Assembly: GCF_027706725.1 (NCBI RefSeq)
Contig: NZ_JAQFWQ010000067.1
Span: forward strand, 1-38,309
Direction of reading: 5' to 3'
From: Nocardiopsis endophytica
Lineage (GTDB): Bacteria > Actinomycetota > Actinomycetes > Streptosporangiales > Streptosporangiaceae
Length of the DNA stretch: 38,309 nucleotides
Position 1 is the stretch's first letter, and each line of letters begins with the position of its first letter. Below are positions 16,250 to 24,669 of the stretch, piece by piece. The notes under the pieces are model-generated. The model worked only from the letters and a program-made list of their open reading frames with translations, was not told the origin of the DNA and searched no databases. A program made the position numbers and the translations under genes.

Positions 16250-16588
16250 GTGGCCAACCATGTCGGTCTGACGGAGGCGGACGCCCTCGGCAAGGGCGGT
16301 GAAGAGCTCGGTATCTCCTCCGAAGGGCTCTACCAGCGGCTCAACAACCTCATCCAGGACATGGAGCGGGACGGCGAGTCCCTGCAGGGCAACGCCCTGG
16401 CCAAGTTCCGCGAGGCGCGCAACGAGCTCACCCAGCGCTTCGACGAGCTGATGACCTGGTGCTCCAACAACGGCATCAAGCTCAACGAGGGCCAGCGCGA
16501 GTTCACCGCCACCGACCAGGACTCCGGCGACACCTTCGCCTCGGCGGGCAAGGAGGCCGGCGGCCTCTCCCGGCCGATCAACGTCTGA
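16250..16588 (+). CDS. WXG100-type secretion partner (lacks the central Trp)
   Basis: A 112-residue helical-hairpin protein of the ESAT-6/CFP-10 kind. Helices at about residues 8-43 and 49-72 are joined by a turn where the usual WXG is replaced by L45-Q-G47. A tail of about 35 residues follows, containing F85-T-A-T-D89, which resembles the YxxxD/E export signal with Phe for Tyr. This arrangement, turn without Trp plus tail with the signal, is that of a CFP-10-like partner. GTG at 16250 follows an ideal AGGAGGA. Its stop is 38 bp before the second WXG100 gene, and the two probably form the secreted heterodimer exported by EccC. The nearest eccCD genes are about 5 kb away, across an unrelated insert. 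Confidence 0.8.
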   Translation: MANHVGLTEADALGKGGEELGISSEGLYQRLNNLIQDMERDGESLQGNALAKFREARNELTQRFDELMTWCSNNGIKLNEGQREFTATDQDSGDTFASAGKEAGGLSRPINV

Positions 16589-16626
16589 GCCCCCTCACCC
16601 ATCCCCGACAGGAGCGAGAAGCCACC

Positions 16627-16917
16627 GTGAGCAACTTCGAGGTCTACGGCAACGTCTCCGGTCTGCAGGACCTGAGCGGCGCCCAGCAGGAGCACCTGAC
16701 CCGGTTCAAGGCCATCATGGAGGAGATCCGGTCCCAGTCCGAGACCACCGTGAACAAGTGGGAGGGCTCGGGCAACGACCAGTTCAAGGCCAAGGCCGAA
16801 GAGTTCGACACCCAGTTCGCCGCCGTCAACGACGCCTTCGCCAAGGTCATCCAGGCCACCGACGACGCCGCGGGCAACTACGGCCGGCTGAGCAGCCGCC
16901 TGAACAACCTCTTCTGA
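16627..16917 (+). CDS. WXG100 family secreted protein (ESAT-6-like)
   Basis: A 96-residue protein, the standard WXG100 length, with W45-E-G47 in the turn between two amphipathic helices (about residues 15-43 and 49-91). It lacks the YxxxD/E signal, as expected for the ESAT-6-like half of a pair whose partner carries the signal. GTG at 16627 is preceded by AGGAG (16610-16614) with somewhat long spacing. It follows the LQG-containing partner, and the turn tripeptides occupy the same residues (45-47) in both proteins, supporting a pair derived by duplication. It is an expected substrate of the EccC-EccD machine and may also be needed for export of other substrates. Confidence 0.9.
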   Translation: MSNFEVYGNVSGLQDLSGAQQEHLTRFKAIMEEIRSQSETTVNKWEGSGNDQFKAKAEEFDTQFAAVNDAFAKVIQATDDAAGNYGRLSSRLNNLF

Positions 16918-16930
16918 TCCCGCAGGACCC

Positions 16931-17278
16931 GTGACCGCGCCCTCCAGCACGCCGACCGCGCCCGCCCCGCCGCAAGAGCCGGCGCCGCGGGTGCCCGAGG
17001 CCTTCCACTACACCCCCAACGCCGAGCAGTACGTGCTGCAGGCGGACGCCCTGCGCCGCCGCCAGCTCCGCGCCGCGATCCTGTACGGGTCCAGCCGGTA
17101 CTGGCGCCGCCGCCAGGCGGTCTGGCCCGCCGTCATCGGCGGGCTCGTCCTCGTCGCCCTGATCTGCGGGGGGATCGCGGTGCACGCGGCCTTCCAGAAG
17201 CAGCAGCAGATCAACCAGGAGCGCAGGGACGGCGGCCAGCAGAGCGGGCCGGTGTTCGGAGGCCAGGCGGAGAGGTGA
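16931..17278 (+). CDS. Small single-helix membrane protein in the WXG100 operon
   Basis: A 115-residue protein not recognised as a named family. The first 20 residues are Pro/Ala/Thr-rich, residues 25-64 are polar and basic (RRRQLRAAILYGSSRYWRRR), residues 65-88 form one clear membrane helix, and a Gln-rich hydrophilic tail follows. With positive residues before the helix, the N-terminus should be inside the cell. GTG at 16931 lies 13 bp after the WXG100 stop, and the stop overlaps the start of the kinase gene by four bases (GTGA), so it is firmly in the operon. It may be a machine-associated or kinase-associated membrane factor. That role is inferred from position only. Confidence 0.7.
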   Translation: MTAPSSTPTAPAPPQEPAPRVPEAFHYTPNAEQYVLQADALRRRQLRAAILYGSSRYWRRRQAVWPAVIGGLVLVALICGGIAVHAAFQKQQQINQERRDGGQQSGPVFGGQAER

Positions 17279-19692
17279 GCGCGCAGATGTCCGGGGACGC
17301 CCCGCAGGCGGTCCGTGTGCCCGGGTTCCGGGAGCCGGTCCTGGCCTACCGGGGGCGGCAGGCCCAGGTGTTCAAGGCGGTCAGCGAGCGCACCGGCGCC
17401 GCCGTCGCCCTGAAGGCGATGCACGGCGCCGGGGGCTACGAGGAGATCACCCGCCTGCGCGACCTGGGCGGCGCGCGGGGCGTGGTCCCGCTGCTGGACG
17501 TCGCCCGCGCGCAGACCGGCGAGCCCGTCCTGGTCATGCCGTTCCAGCCGGACGGCTCCTACGCCGACATCCTCGCCCGCAGCGGCCCGGTCGACCTGCC
17601 CGAGGCGGTCCGCGCCGGGCGCGCCGCGGCGGGCGCCCTGGCCGCGCTGCACGGGGCCGGGATGCTGCACAACGACGTCGTCCCCAGCAACCTCCTGCGC
17701 TCGGGCACCTCGGCGGTGCTGACCGACTTCGGGTCGGCCGCCCCGTTCGGCTCCCCCGCGCCGCGCCTGCGCACCAGCTCCGAGCTGGTGTTCCACGCCC
17801 CGCCGGAGGTCCTCCGGGGGCAGCGGACGGGTCCGGCCTCGGACGTGTACCAGCTCGCCTCGTCGCTGTGGACGGTCATCGCCGGGCGGGTCCCCTTCGC
17901 CGACTGGGACGGGGGCCGCCCCGACCCGAAGGAGTACGCCCGCACCGCGCTGCGCGAGCCTCCGCCGGACCTGCCGCTGCCCGGCGTGCCGGGTCCGGTG
18001 AACGCGCTGCTGGTGGGGGCGATGGCCAAGGACCCCGCGGCCCGCCCGGCCACCCCTGCCGAGTTCGAGGAGGAGCTGGGGCGCCTGTGGGCGGCGGTGG
18101 GCACCTCCTACGGTTCCGTGACCCCGTCGGGCGGGACGCCCCCGCCCCCGCCTGCGTCGGCGCCCCCGCCGGAGGCCTCGGTGACGCGCGAGCCGCTGTG
18201 GCCGTCGGGGCCGCAGGCTGAGCCTTCCCCGGCGCCTTCTCGGGTTGAGCCTCCTGCGCCGACGCCTGCGCCCCGACCGGAGGCGCAGTCTTCTGAGCCG
18301 CAGGCGGCGCCATTCGCGGCGCCTTCTCGGGCTGAGTCCTCTGCTCCGGCTTCGCCTCGACCGGAGGCGCGGCCTTCTGAGTCGCAGGTGCCGTCCTCCG
18401 CGGCGCCTTCTCGGGCCGAGCCCCCCGCGCCGACGCCTTTGCCCCGCCCCGAGGCACGACCCTCTGAGCCGCAGTCGAGTCCTTCTGCGGAGACGCCGCC
18501 CCGTCCATCCAAGGATGAGAGTGACGCGGCCACTCCTCCGAAGGGGAAGGCGGCCGCCTCCGACGTCGCCGCTCCTTCCGGACCGGCCGTCATCGACATC
18601 GGGCTCACCGGTGAGTTCCGTCGCAAGGGGCCCACCCGGCCCACGCGCAAGGTCGGGCGCCGTCCCAAGTCCAAGCCCATCCCCGGGCTGGACGCCCCGG
18701 CGGTGAACGAAGCGGCTCCGCAGCCGCCTGCTCCGGAGGGGCCGGCCGCGGTCCCGGCCGCGCCGAGCGTCCCGCCTGCTCCGAGCGCACCGCCTGCGCC
18801 CACTGCGCCGCCTGCCCCGGCCGTGCCGTTCGACAAGGCCCGTGACCTCTACTCCCGTCAGGCCTGGCAGCGGCTCAAGGGGTGGACCGGCGGTCCCGAC
18901 ACCGCTCCGCTTCCCGGGGCCGGAGGCCGGGACGCGGGCGCGGTGCACGCGTCCACGGACCCCGACGACTTCGAGGGCTACGAGCATCCCACCGGCCCCG
19001 TGCGGGCGCCCCGGTGGCGGCGGCACATGCACATCGGCGCGGCGGCGGCCTCCGTCGTCGTCCTCGCCTCCCTCCTGGGGGCCGGGAGCGTCGCCCGTCC
19101 CGGTCCCGGCTTCACCGCCGTCGGCGCGGAGACCGCGCGGGCCGCTGCGGGCTCAGGCGGGGGAGAGCCGCAGGACGGGAAGGACGAGAAGAAGGACACC
19201 GAGGCGGACGGGGGCACGAACGGGAAGGACGCGCCCGGCGCCCCCGAACCCCCCACAGGCGTCTCCCTGGAGGACGGCCTCACCACGGTCGAGGTCACCT
19301 GGCAGGACGCCTCGGGCGGGACCGCGCGCTACTTCGTCGTCGGCGGAGCCGAGGGGAGCCCACCCGCCACCCTCGCCCGGACCGGGCCCGGCGTGACGAG
19401 CGCCCAGGTCCCCACCGAGAGCGGGACCGCCGAGTACTGCTTCACCGTCGTCGCCGTCGACGGCGGGTCCGCCGCCGCGGACGAGGCCTGCACCGACCGG
19501 GCCGGTGCCCGCGCCCAGGCCGAGGCCGAGCAGCAGCGGCAGGAGGAGGAAGAGGCGGCGAAGGAGGAAGAGGAGAAGAAGGAAGCGGAGGAGCAGGAGC
19601 GCGAGCAGAAGGAGGCGGGCTCCCAAGGGGGGACCTCCTCCGGTATCGGATCCGGCGGCACCGGCTCCGACTCCTCTTCCGACGGCTCCTGA
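17275..19692 (+). CDS. Transmembrane Ser/Thr protein kinase with extracellular FN3-like domain
   Basis: An 805-residue Hanks-type kinase. The catalytic domain spans about residues 20-275: Lys47 in VALKAM, catalytic loop H132-N-D134 with N139, D151-F-G153, and APPEV in place of APE. The glycine-rich loop is degenerate (YRGRQAQVF). A long Pro/Ala/Ser linker follows (about 280-560), including three repeats of 28-29 residues at 18232-18489. One membrane helix lies at about 585-607. Outside the cell, residues about 657-740 look like a fibronectin type III domain (PPTGVSLEDGLTTVEVTW; TAEYCFTVVAVDGG), then a Glu/Lys-rich coiled coil (742-785) and a Ser/Gly tail. The start overlaps the preceding gene by four bases. 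Kinases occur in actinobacterial type VII loci, so control of secretion by phosphorylation is a reasonable inference. Catalytic residues are present, so it should be active. Confidence 0.85.
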   Translation: MSAQMSGDAPQAVRVPGFREPVLAYRGRQAQVFKAVSERTGAAVALKAMHGAGGYEEITRLRDLGGARGVVPLLDVARAQTGEPVLVMPFQPDGSYADILARSGPVDLPEAVRAGRAAAGALAALHGAGMLHNDVVPSNLLRSGTSAVLTDFGSAAPFGSPAPRLRTSSELVFHAPPEVLRGQRTGPASDVYQLASSLWTVIAGRVPFADWDGGRPDPKEYARTALREPPPDLPLPGVPGPVNALLVGAMAKDPAARPATPAEFEEELGRLWAAVGTSYGSVTPSGGTPPPPPASAPPPEASVTREPLWPSGPQAEPSPAPSRVEPPAPTPAPRPEAQSSEPQAAPFAAPSRAESSAPASPRPEARPSESQVPSSAAPSRAEPPAPTPLPRPEARPSEPQSSPSAETPPRPSKDESDAATPPKGKAAASDVAAPSGPAVIDIGLTGEFRRKGPTRPTRKVGRRPKSKPIPGLDAPAVNEAAPQPPAPEGPAAVPAAPSVPPAPSAPPAPTAPPAPAVPFDKARDLYSRQAWQRLKGWTGGPDTAPLPGAGGRDAGAVHASTDPDDFEGYEHPTGPVRAPRWRRHMHIGAAAASVVVLASLLGAGSVARPGPGFTAVGAETARAAAGSGGGEPQDGKDEKKDTEADGGTNGKDAPGAPEPPTGVSLEDGLTTVEVTWQDASGGTARYFVVGGAEGSPPATLARTGPGVTSAQVPTESGTAEYCFTVVAVDGGSAAADEACTDRAGARAQAEAEQQRQEEEEAAKEEEEKKEAEEQEREQKEAGSQGGTSSGIGSGGTGSDSSSDGS
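18232..18489 (+). repeat. Three imperfect Pro/Ala-rich repeats in the kinase linker
   Basis: Units of 29, 28 and 29 codons, each beginning with APSR and continuing with xEPPAPTP, PRPEA and SEPQ-like blocks, occur at 18232-18318, 18319-18402 and 18403-18489. They form a flexible spacer between kinase domain and membrane helix. Unit number may vary between strains. Confidence 0.7.
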
Positions 19693-19709
19693 CCCGCCCC
19701 GACACACGG

Positions 19710-19739
19710 GGACGGCCCCGGCGGGTGCCGGGGCCGTCC
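19710..19739. terminator. Strong bidirectional terminator between kinase and subtilase genes
   Basis: A perfect 13-bp stem (GGACGGCCCCGGC at 19710-19722 with its complement at 19727-19739) closes a four-base loop GGGT and is followed by TTGAT. It lies between the stop codons of two convergent genes, so it can serve both. Confidence 0.85.
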
Positions 19740-19780
19740 TTGATCAACCGCGGTGCGGGACTGGCAGGAGAGCGGGGTCC

Positions 19781-20941
<1,161 letters not shown>

Positions 20942-21143
20942 GTACTCCTCCTTGTGGGAGCTTTCCGTGCATGTCGGGTTTCGGCATGCGGTCGGGGACA
21001 TTAGTCCCGGTCGTGCCGCGCCGAACAGGGTCTTCACGATCAGTGACATCGTTCGGAAAGCGGGGTGAACGGTGAACGCCGTGTGCAGCCTGCGAGGCCT
21101 TTCGGTGTCAAGGTGCTCAATGTGGCAGGATGCGGCCACGTGT

Positions 21144-21157
21144 CCGGGTAAACCCGG
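21144..21157. promoter_or_regulatory. Palindrome upstream of subtilase copy A
   Basis: CCGGGT and ACCCGG flank AA, about 200 bp upstream of the start codon of copy A. It is a candidate operator, with no known regulator. Confidence 0.3.
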
Positions 21158-21242
21158 GTGTGAATATCGCGTCCTGTGATCACCCTGGTGGGGACGGTGC
21201 CCGAGGGGCCTGTGGGGCCTGCGGGGACCGTGGGACGCGAGA

Positions 21243-21272
21243 GGCGCCGCCCCCGGGGACGGGGACGGCGCC
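21243..21272 (-). terminator. Terminator after subtilase copy B
   Basis: GGCGCCGCCCCC (21243-21254) pairs with GGGGACGGCGCC (21261-21272) with one mismatch across a six-base loop, just past the minus-strand stop codon at 21289. Confidence 0.7.
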
Positions 21273-21288
21273 GTGAGCGGGCCGCGGG

Positions 21289-22455
21289 CTACAGGCCCGA
21301 GACGTTGAGCAGCAGGTTCGGCGTGGACCACCGGACGCCGGTGAGCGTGCCCGAGCTCCCGTCGTTCAGCAGCCGGTCCTGCACGGCCTGCGGGCTCGAC
21401 CCCGGGGAGGCCTCCAGCACCAGGGCCCCGGCGCCCGCGACGTGCGGGCTGGCCATCGACGTTCCGCTGTAGGTGTCGTAGCCGCCGCCGGGCACGGAGG
21501 ACTCCACGTCGACGCCGGGCGCGTAGATCTCCACGGCGCTGCCCCAGTTGGTGAACGAGGCCGACCGGTCGTTCCGGTCCGACGCCGCCACGGTCGTCAC
21601 CTTCGCCGCGCGCGCGGGCGAATACCACGAGGCGAGCCACCCGTCGTTGCCGGCCGCGACCGCGGTGAAGACGCCGGAGTCGACCAGGTTGTTCACCGCG
21701 TCGTCCACGGCCTGGGAGCCGGGACCGCCCAGGGACATGTTGGCGACCGACCCGTCGGGGGCGTTCTGCGCGACCCAGTCGATCCCGGCGATGACGTCGT
21801 CGTAGGAGCCGCTGCCGTCGTCGCCGAGCACCTTGACCCCGTGCAGGTTCGCCCCGGGCGCCACGCCGACCGTCTCGCCGCCGATGGTCCCGGCGACGTG
21901 GGTGCCGTGGCCCTGGCGGTCGATGCCGTCGCCGCCGGTGGCGTCGAAGGCGGCGTCCGCGCGCCCGCCGAACTCGGGGTGGTCCGGGTCGATGCCGGTG
22001 TCGATGATGTAGGCGTCCACGCCCGCGCCGGTGGCGTCGGTGGAGTAGGAGCCGTCCAGCGGCAGGTCGTCCTGGTCGATGCGGTCCAGGCCCCACGTGA
22101 CCTCGGTGGTGGACGCGCGGCCCACCTGCTCGACGTAGGCGACGTCGGGGTCGGAGCGGACCTCGTCCAGCTCGGCCGCGGTCAGGTCGGCCGAGTAGCC
22201 GTCGAGCACCTCGGTGAAGACGTGCTCGACGTCCTCGGCGCCGGTGGCTCGGGCGGTGGAGACGCTGGCGGAGACGCCGTCCTCGAAGACGACGATCCAC
22301 TGGCCGTCCACCGGGTCCTCGGCGGTGTGCAGCGGCGCGGGGTCGGCGTGCGCGGCCGGGCCTCCGGCCAGGACGAGCGGGACGGCCAGGGCGCCGGCGG
22401 CGGCGAACCCGAGCGAGGAACGCAGGGCTTTGGAACGGATGGGGGATGGAGCCAC
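21289..22455 (-). CDS. Secreted subtilase (S8) with I9 propeptide, copy B
   Basis: A 388-residue secreted serine protease closely related to copy A; long identical blocks (for example TVGVAP, NLHGVKVLGDDGSGSYDDVIAGIDWVA, APGVDVESSVPGGGY) show a recent duplication. Signal peptide to about AHA-DP (residue 37), I9 propeptide at about 50-113, catalytic domain with D152, H183 and S333, and oxyanion Asn270. The region after Asn270 differs most (DGWLASWYSP instead of ESQDANNVSP), as does the C-terminal part, which may shift substrate preference. GTG at 22455 has GAGGAGGAG five bases away. A terminator lies between the two copies, so each is probably transcribed on its own. Confidence 0.92.
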   Translation of the reverse strand: MAPSPIRSKALRSSLGFAAAGALAVPLVLAGGPAAHADPAPLHTAEDPVDGQWIVVFEDGVSASVSTARATGAEDVEHVFTEVLDGYSADLTAAELDEVRSDPDVAYVEQVGRASTTEVTWGLDRIDQDDLPLDGSYSTDATGAGVDAYIIDTGIDPDHPEFGGRADAAFDATGGDGIDRQGHGTHVAGTIGGETVGVAPGANLHGVKVLGDDGSGSYDDVIAGIDWVAQNAPDGSVANMSLGGPGSQAVDDAVNNLVDSGVFTAVAAGNDGWLASWYSPARAAKVTTVAASDRNDRSASFTNWGSAVEIYAPGVDVESSVPGGGYDTYSGTSMASPHVAGAGALVLEASPGSSPQAVQDRLLNDGSSGTLTGVRWSTPNLLLNVSGL

Positions 22456-22573
22456 GTTCTCCTCCTCGTGGGAGCAGTGGGGGACTGGTGGCCTGCGGCG
22501 CCGCCGGGTGCGGCGGCGCTGCCGGGACGATAGGCACGCCGGAGGAGAGGGGGCCAGGGCCGCCCAGGGGAGG

Positions 22574-22589
22574 GTGTGAGCGCGCACAC
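22574..22589. promoter_or_regulatory. Palindrome upstream of subtilase copy B
   Basis: GTGTGAGCGCGCACAC is a 16-bp palindrome with one mismatched pair, placed where an operator or activator site for copy B would be expected. The regulator is unknown. No matching site is seen before copy A. Confidence 0.35.
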
Positions 22590-22721
22590 ACCACGGGGGC
22601 ACACCGCCGCCAGCGACGCACCGGCCTGTCAAGGCGGGTGCGGTGGCAGGATCCGGCCAGGGCGGACGGGGAACCGTCCGGGCGCCGCACGGGTCGGATC
22701 AGGCGTGGGTGCACACGAGAA

Positions 22722-22750
22722 CGCCGCCCTCCCGAGGGGGGAGGGCGGCG
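22722..22750 (-). terminator. Terminator after the unrecognised small protein gene
   Basis: A perfect 12-bp stem (CGCCGCCCTCCC at 22722-22733, complement at 22739-22750) with a five-base loop lies 22 bp past the minus-strand stop codon at 22773. Confidence 0.75.
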
Positions 22751-22772
22751 CCGGAGAGTCGGGGGCCGCTGC

Positions 22773-23156
22773 TCAGGCGGCGGTGAGGCTGTGCGCGTGG
22801 TGCCGGCCGCGCTCGAAGGGGCGGCGGGCCGACGTCGGCGACGAGGAGGGGTAGAGCATCGCCGCGGCCCCGGCAGGGTCGCAGGCGGGGTGGGTGACGG
22901 TGTCGCCGAGGTAGTCGTTCCAGATGAACTTGCCGTCGCGGCACCAGACGTTGATGCCGCGCATCACCGAGATCACGGCCATCTCACTGGTCCCGGCCCG
23001 GTACATCGGGCGGACGGCGGAGGACACCAGCTCGTCCCAGAGCGCCTTTACGGCCGACTCCGCGCAGAAGGCGTGGCGCGGTCTGTGCTTGACCCGCTTG
23101 GCCAGGGCCGCCTTGGCCTTGTTGGCCCGGGGGTTGTTCAACCGCCAGTGACTCAA
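22773..23156 (-). CDS. Unrecognised small basic protein
   Basis: I do not recognise this protein. With the TTG start at 23156, preceded by CGGGAGACG, it has 127 residues; an open frame continues upstream to 23282, where ATG or GTG starts are possible but would add a low-complexity Arg/Pro-rich segment. The first 30 residues are basic (Lys/Arg-rich), with no signal peptide. The middle is a compact mixed region, AESAVKALWDELVSSAVRP through SEMAVISVMRGINVWCRDGKF to WNDYLGDTVTHPACDP, with two or three Cys and several Trp. The C-terminus is Ser/Arg/His-rich. A good terminator downstream and a structured promoter region upstream argue that it is a real, separately expressed gene. It might be a nucleic-acid-associated protein given its charge, but this is a guess. 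Confidence 0.55.
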   Translation of the reverse strand: MSHWRLNNPRANKAKAALAKRVKHRPRHAFCAESAVKALWDELVSSAVRPMYRAGTSEMAVISVMRGINVWCRDGKFIWNDYLGDTVTHPACDPAGAAAMLYPSSSPTSARRPFERGRHHAHSLTAA

Positions 23157-23311
23157 CGACGTCTCCCGGTGTCTCGGCTGCCGCGGTGGAGGGTGCCGCT
23201 CCTCATTCGATGCGGCCACGGTTCCGCGGCCCCGGAGACCGCGGGCCTTGACCCGTGATCTCCGCAAAGGTCGGCGAGGCACGGTGCGCTCGTTACCTCG
23301 CAGTTATTCTT

Positions 23312-23338
23312 TGCGATCCGGATAGTAGCAGGATCGCA
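23312..23338. promoter_or_regulatory. Inverted repeat TGCGATCC-n11-GGATCGCA
   Basis: Perfect 8-bp arms separated by 11 bases, upstream of the unrecognised small protein gene. The centres are 19 bp apart, which suits a dimeric DNA-binding protein. The spacer is A/T-rich for this genome, so it may overlap a promoter. Confidence 0.45.
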
Positions 23339-23473
23339 CCCCTAGGGGTCGAGACCCCAGAATGTGGTCCACGTCACATTCAGTCGATCGGGGAATGAGG
23401 AGACACTTCCGCATCCGTGCAGGTGGAGACGGGTGTATCGAACGGGCGTCCGTCAAACCGGAGGTGCGCTCCG

Positions 23474-23486
23474 ACCCCTGAGGGGT
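23474..23486. repeat. Palindrome ACCCCT-G-AGGGGT, second copy
   Basis: This repeats the ACCCCTAGGGGT element of 23338-23349 with one added central base, 136 bp away. It could be a regulatory site, or a short hairpin at the end of the PrsW transcript. Confidence 0.4.
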
Positions 23487-23604
23487 GGGCGGGGAAACCG
23501 CTCCGGCGGCGGCGGTATCGCCGGGGGTGCGCGCTGTGTGACCCTTGGTGGTGTGATGGGGGTCTCTCGACCGTTTCGAGGGTCACGCTTGACCCCCGGG
23601 CCGT

Positions 23605-24522
23605 TCACCCGGCGGCCACCGGGCGGCCGACCGCCCGTACAAGGGAGAAGAGCCAGACGATCCCCAGCACCGCCACCACGGCCATGCCGGTGATGTCCAT
23701 GACGAGGATCAGCGACGCCTGGTAGGGCAGGATCTCGGGGACCCGCCCCATCTCCAGCATCTGGACCTGCCACGGCTGCCCGGTGAGCACCAGCGCGAAC
23801 AGCGCCGACAGCGAGTGCACCGAGTCCCACAGGCCGTGCAGCAGGGACACCCCGAGGTAGGTCAGCAGCACCCGCACGGTGATCCGCCAGTGGCCGCCGG
23901 AGACCGCCGCGAAGAGCACGCCGCCCAGCACCGCGGTCCACAGCCCGTGCCCGACCGGGGTGAGCAGCCCGCGCATCACCTCGGTCTGCACCAGCGCCGC
24001 CAGGTCCAGGCCCCGCTCGGTGAGCATCGCGTTCATCGCGTACCCGGCGCTCTCGAAGGCGGCGAAGCCGAACCCGACGGTCGCGCCCAGCACCATGCCG
24101 TCGCGCATCGTCGCCCGTGTCATGTGCCGGGCCACGAACACCAGGGCGGCGAGCTTGACCGCCTCCTCGATCAGCCCTACGCCGATGTAGGTGAAGGGGG
24201 TCTGCCGCAGCAGGTAGGACTCCAGCAGCGAGGCGCCCAGCACGCCGAGCACCCCGCCGACGATGAACGCGCGGAACAGCAGCTCGGTGGTGACGTTCTC
24301 GCCCTGGCGGTGCTCATAGGCCCAGGTGACGAAGGTGACCGGGATGAGGAAGCTGCCCAGCAGGATGACCGTGGGAACCAGCGTGGCGTTGCCGGTGAGC
24401 AGGGTCACTGCGACCGTGGCCGCCCACAGGGCCAGACCCGTCCCGAACAGGGCGGGCCAGGCGCGCCTGCGCCGGGCGGGGCGGGTCTGCGGGCGGGTGT
24501 ACGGGCTGGCCGGCGGCTGCAT
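23605..24522 (-). CDS. PrsW family intramembrane metalloprotease
   Basis: A 305-residue polytopic membrane protein of the PrsW/glutamic-type CPBP-like superfamily. PrsW in Bacillus cuts an anti-sigma factor within the membrane. After a Pro/Arg-rich cytosolic N-terminus of about 30 residues come eight or nine hydrophobic helices. The catalytic signature is visible as GVGLIEEAVKLAALV (EExxK at about residue 123), with later conserved His residues in LLTPVGHGLWTAV and LLHGLWDSVHSL, likely metal ligands. I chose ATG at 24522, which follows GAGGGGGAG; the frame could begin at a TTG at 24552. It stands alone on the minus strand. No anti-sigma gene is adjacent, and the ECF sigma factor 6 kb away is not obviously connected. 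Confidence 0.85.
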   Translation of the reverse strand: MQPPASPYTRPQTRPARRRRAWPALFGTGLALWAATVAVTLLTGNATLVPTVILLGSFLIPVTFVTWAYEHRQGENVTTELLFRAFIVGGVLGVLGASLLESYLLRQTPFTYIGVGLIEEAVKLAALVFVARHMTRATMRDGMVLGATVGFGFAAFESAGYAMNAMLTERGLDLAALVQTEVMRGLLTPVGHGLWTAVLGGVLFAAVSGGHWRITVRVLLTYLGVSLLHGLWDSVHSLSALFALVLTGQPWQVQMLEMGRVPEILPYQASLILVMDITGMAVVAVLGIVWLFSLVRAVGRPVAAG

Positions 24523-24654
24523 GGGCTCCCCCTCTGCCGGAGGTGTGGACAAGGGGATCGTCCCAGGGCAGAGCGGGTGCGGAGTCCGTAATGCACGGGT
24601 TCTGTAGGACTTTTACCGGATCCCAGTGCGGTCTTTTCCGGCTTTGGCGGCGCT

Positions 24655-24660
24655 TAGCAT
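24655..24660 (+). promoter_or_regulatory. Candidate -10 box for the GntR operon, possibly leaderless
   Basis: TAGCAT lies ten bases before the ATG at 24670, and no ribosome-binding site is present, which fits a leaderless transcript. I cannot identify a convincing -35 element. The direct repeat GATAC at 24662-24666 and 24672-24676 might be part of the regulator's own site. Confidence 0.3.
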
Positions 24661-24669
24661 AGATACAAC

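Larger units (their letters stand above)
20942..21288. other. Intergenic region between the two subtilase genes
   Basis: No gene is visible. It holds the promoter region of copy A, a palindrome CCGGGTAAACCCGG at 21144-21157 and the terminator hairpin of copy B at 21243-21272. The stretch 21040-21180 is relatively A/T-rich and is where a promoter is expected. Confidence 0.5.
22456..22772. other. Intergenic region upstream of subtilase copy B
   Basis: No gene is visible in these 317 bases. The region holds a near-palindrome GTGTGAGCGCGCACAC at 22574-22589, about 120 bp upstream of copy B, and a terminator hairpin at 22722-22750 belonging to the next gene. Confidence 0.5.
23157..23604. other. 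Palindrome-rich intergenic region
   Basis: I see no gene. Within 23312-23380 several symmetric elements crowd together: TGCGATCC/GGATCGCA arms (23312-23319, 23331-23338), ACCCCTAGGGGT (23338-23349), GGGGTC/GACCCC (23345-23358) and AATGTG/CACATT (23361-23366, 23375-23380). A second ACCCCT-G-AGGGGT is at 23474-23486. It serves as promoter for the small protein gene and 3' region for the PrsW gene, both on the minus strand. Confidence 0.55.
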
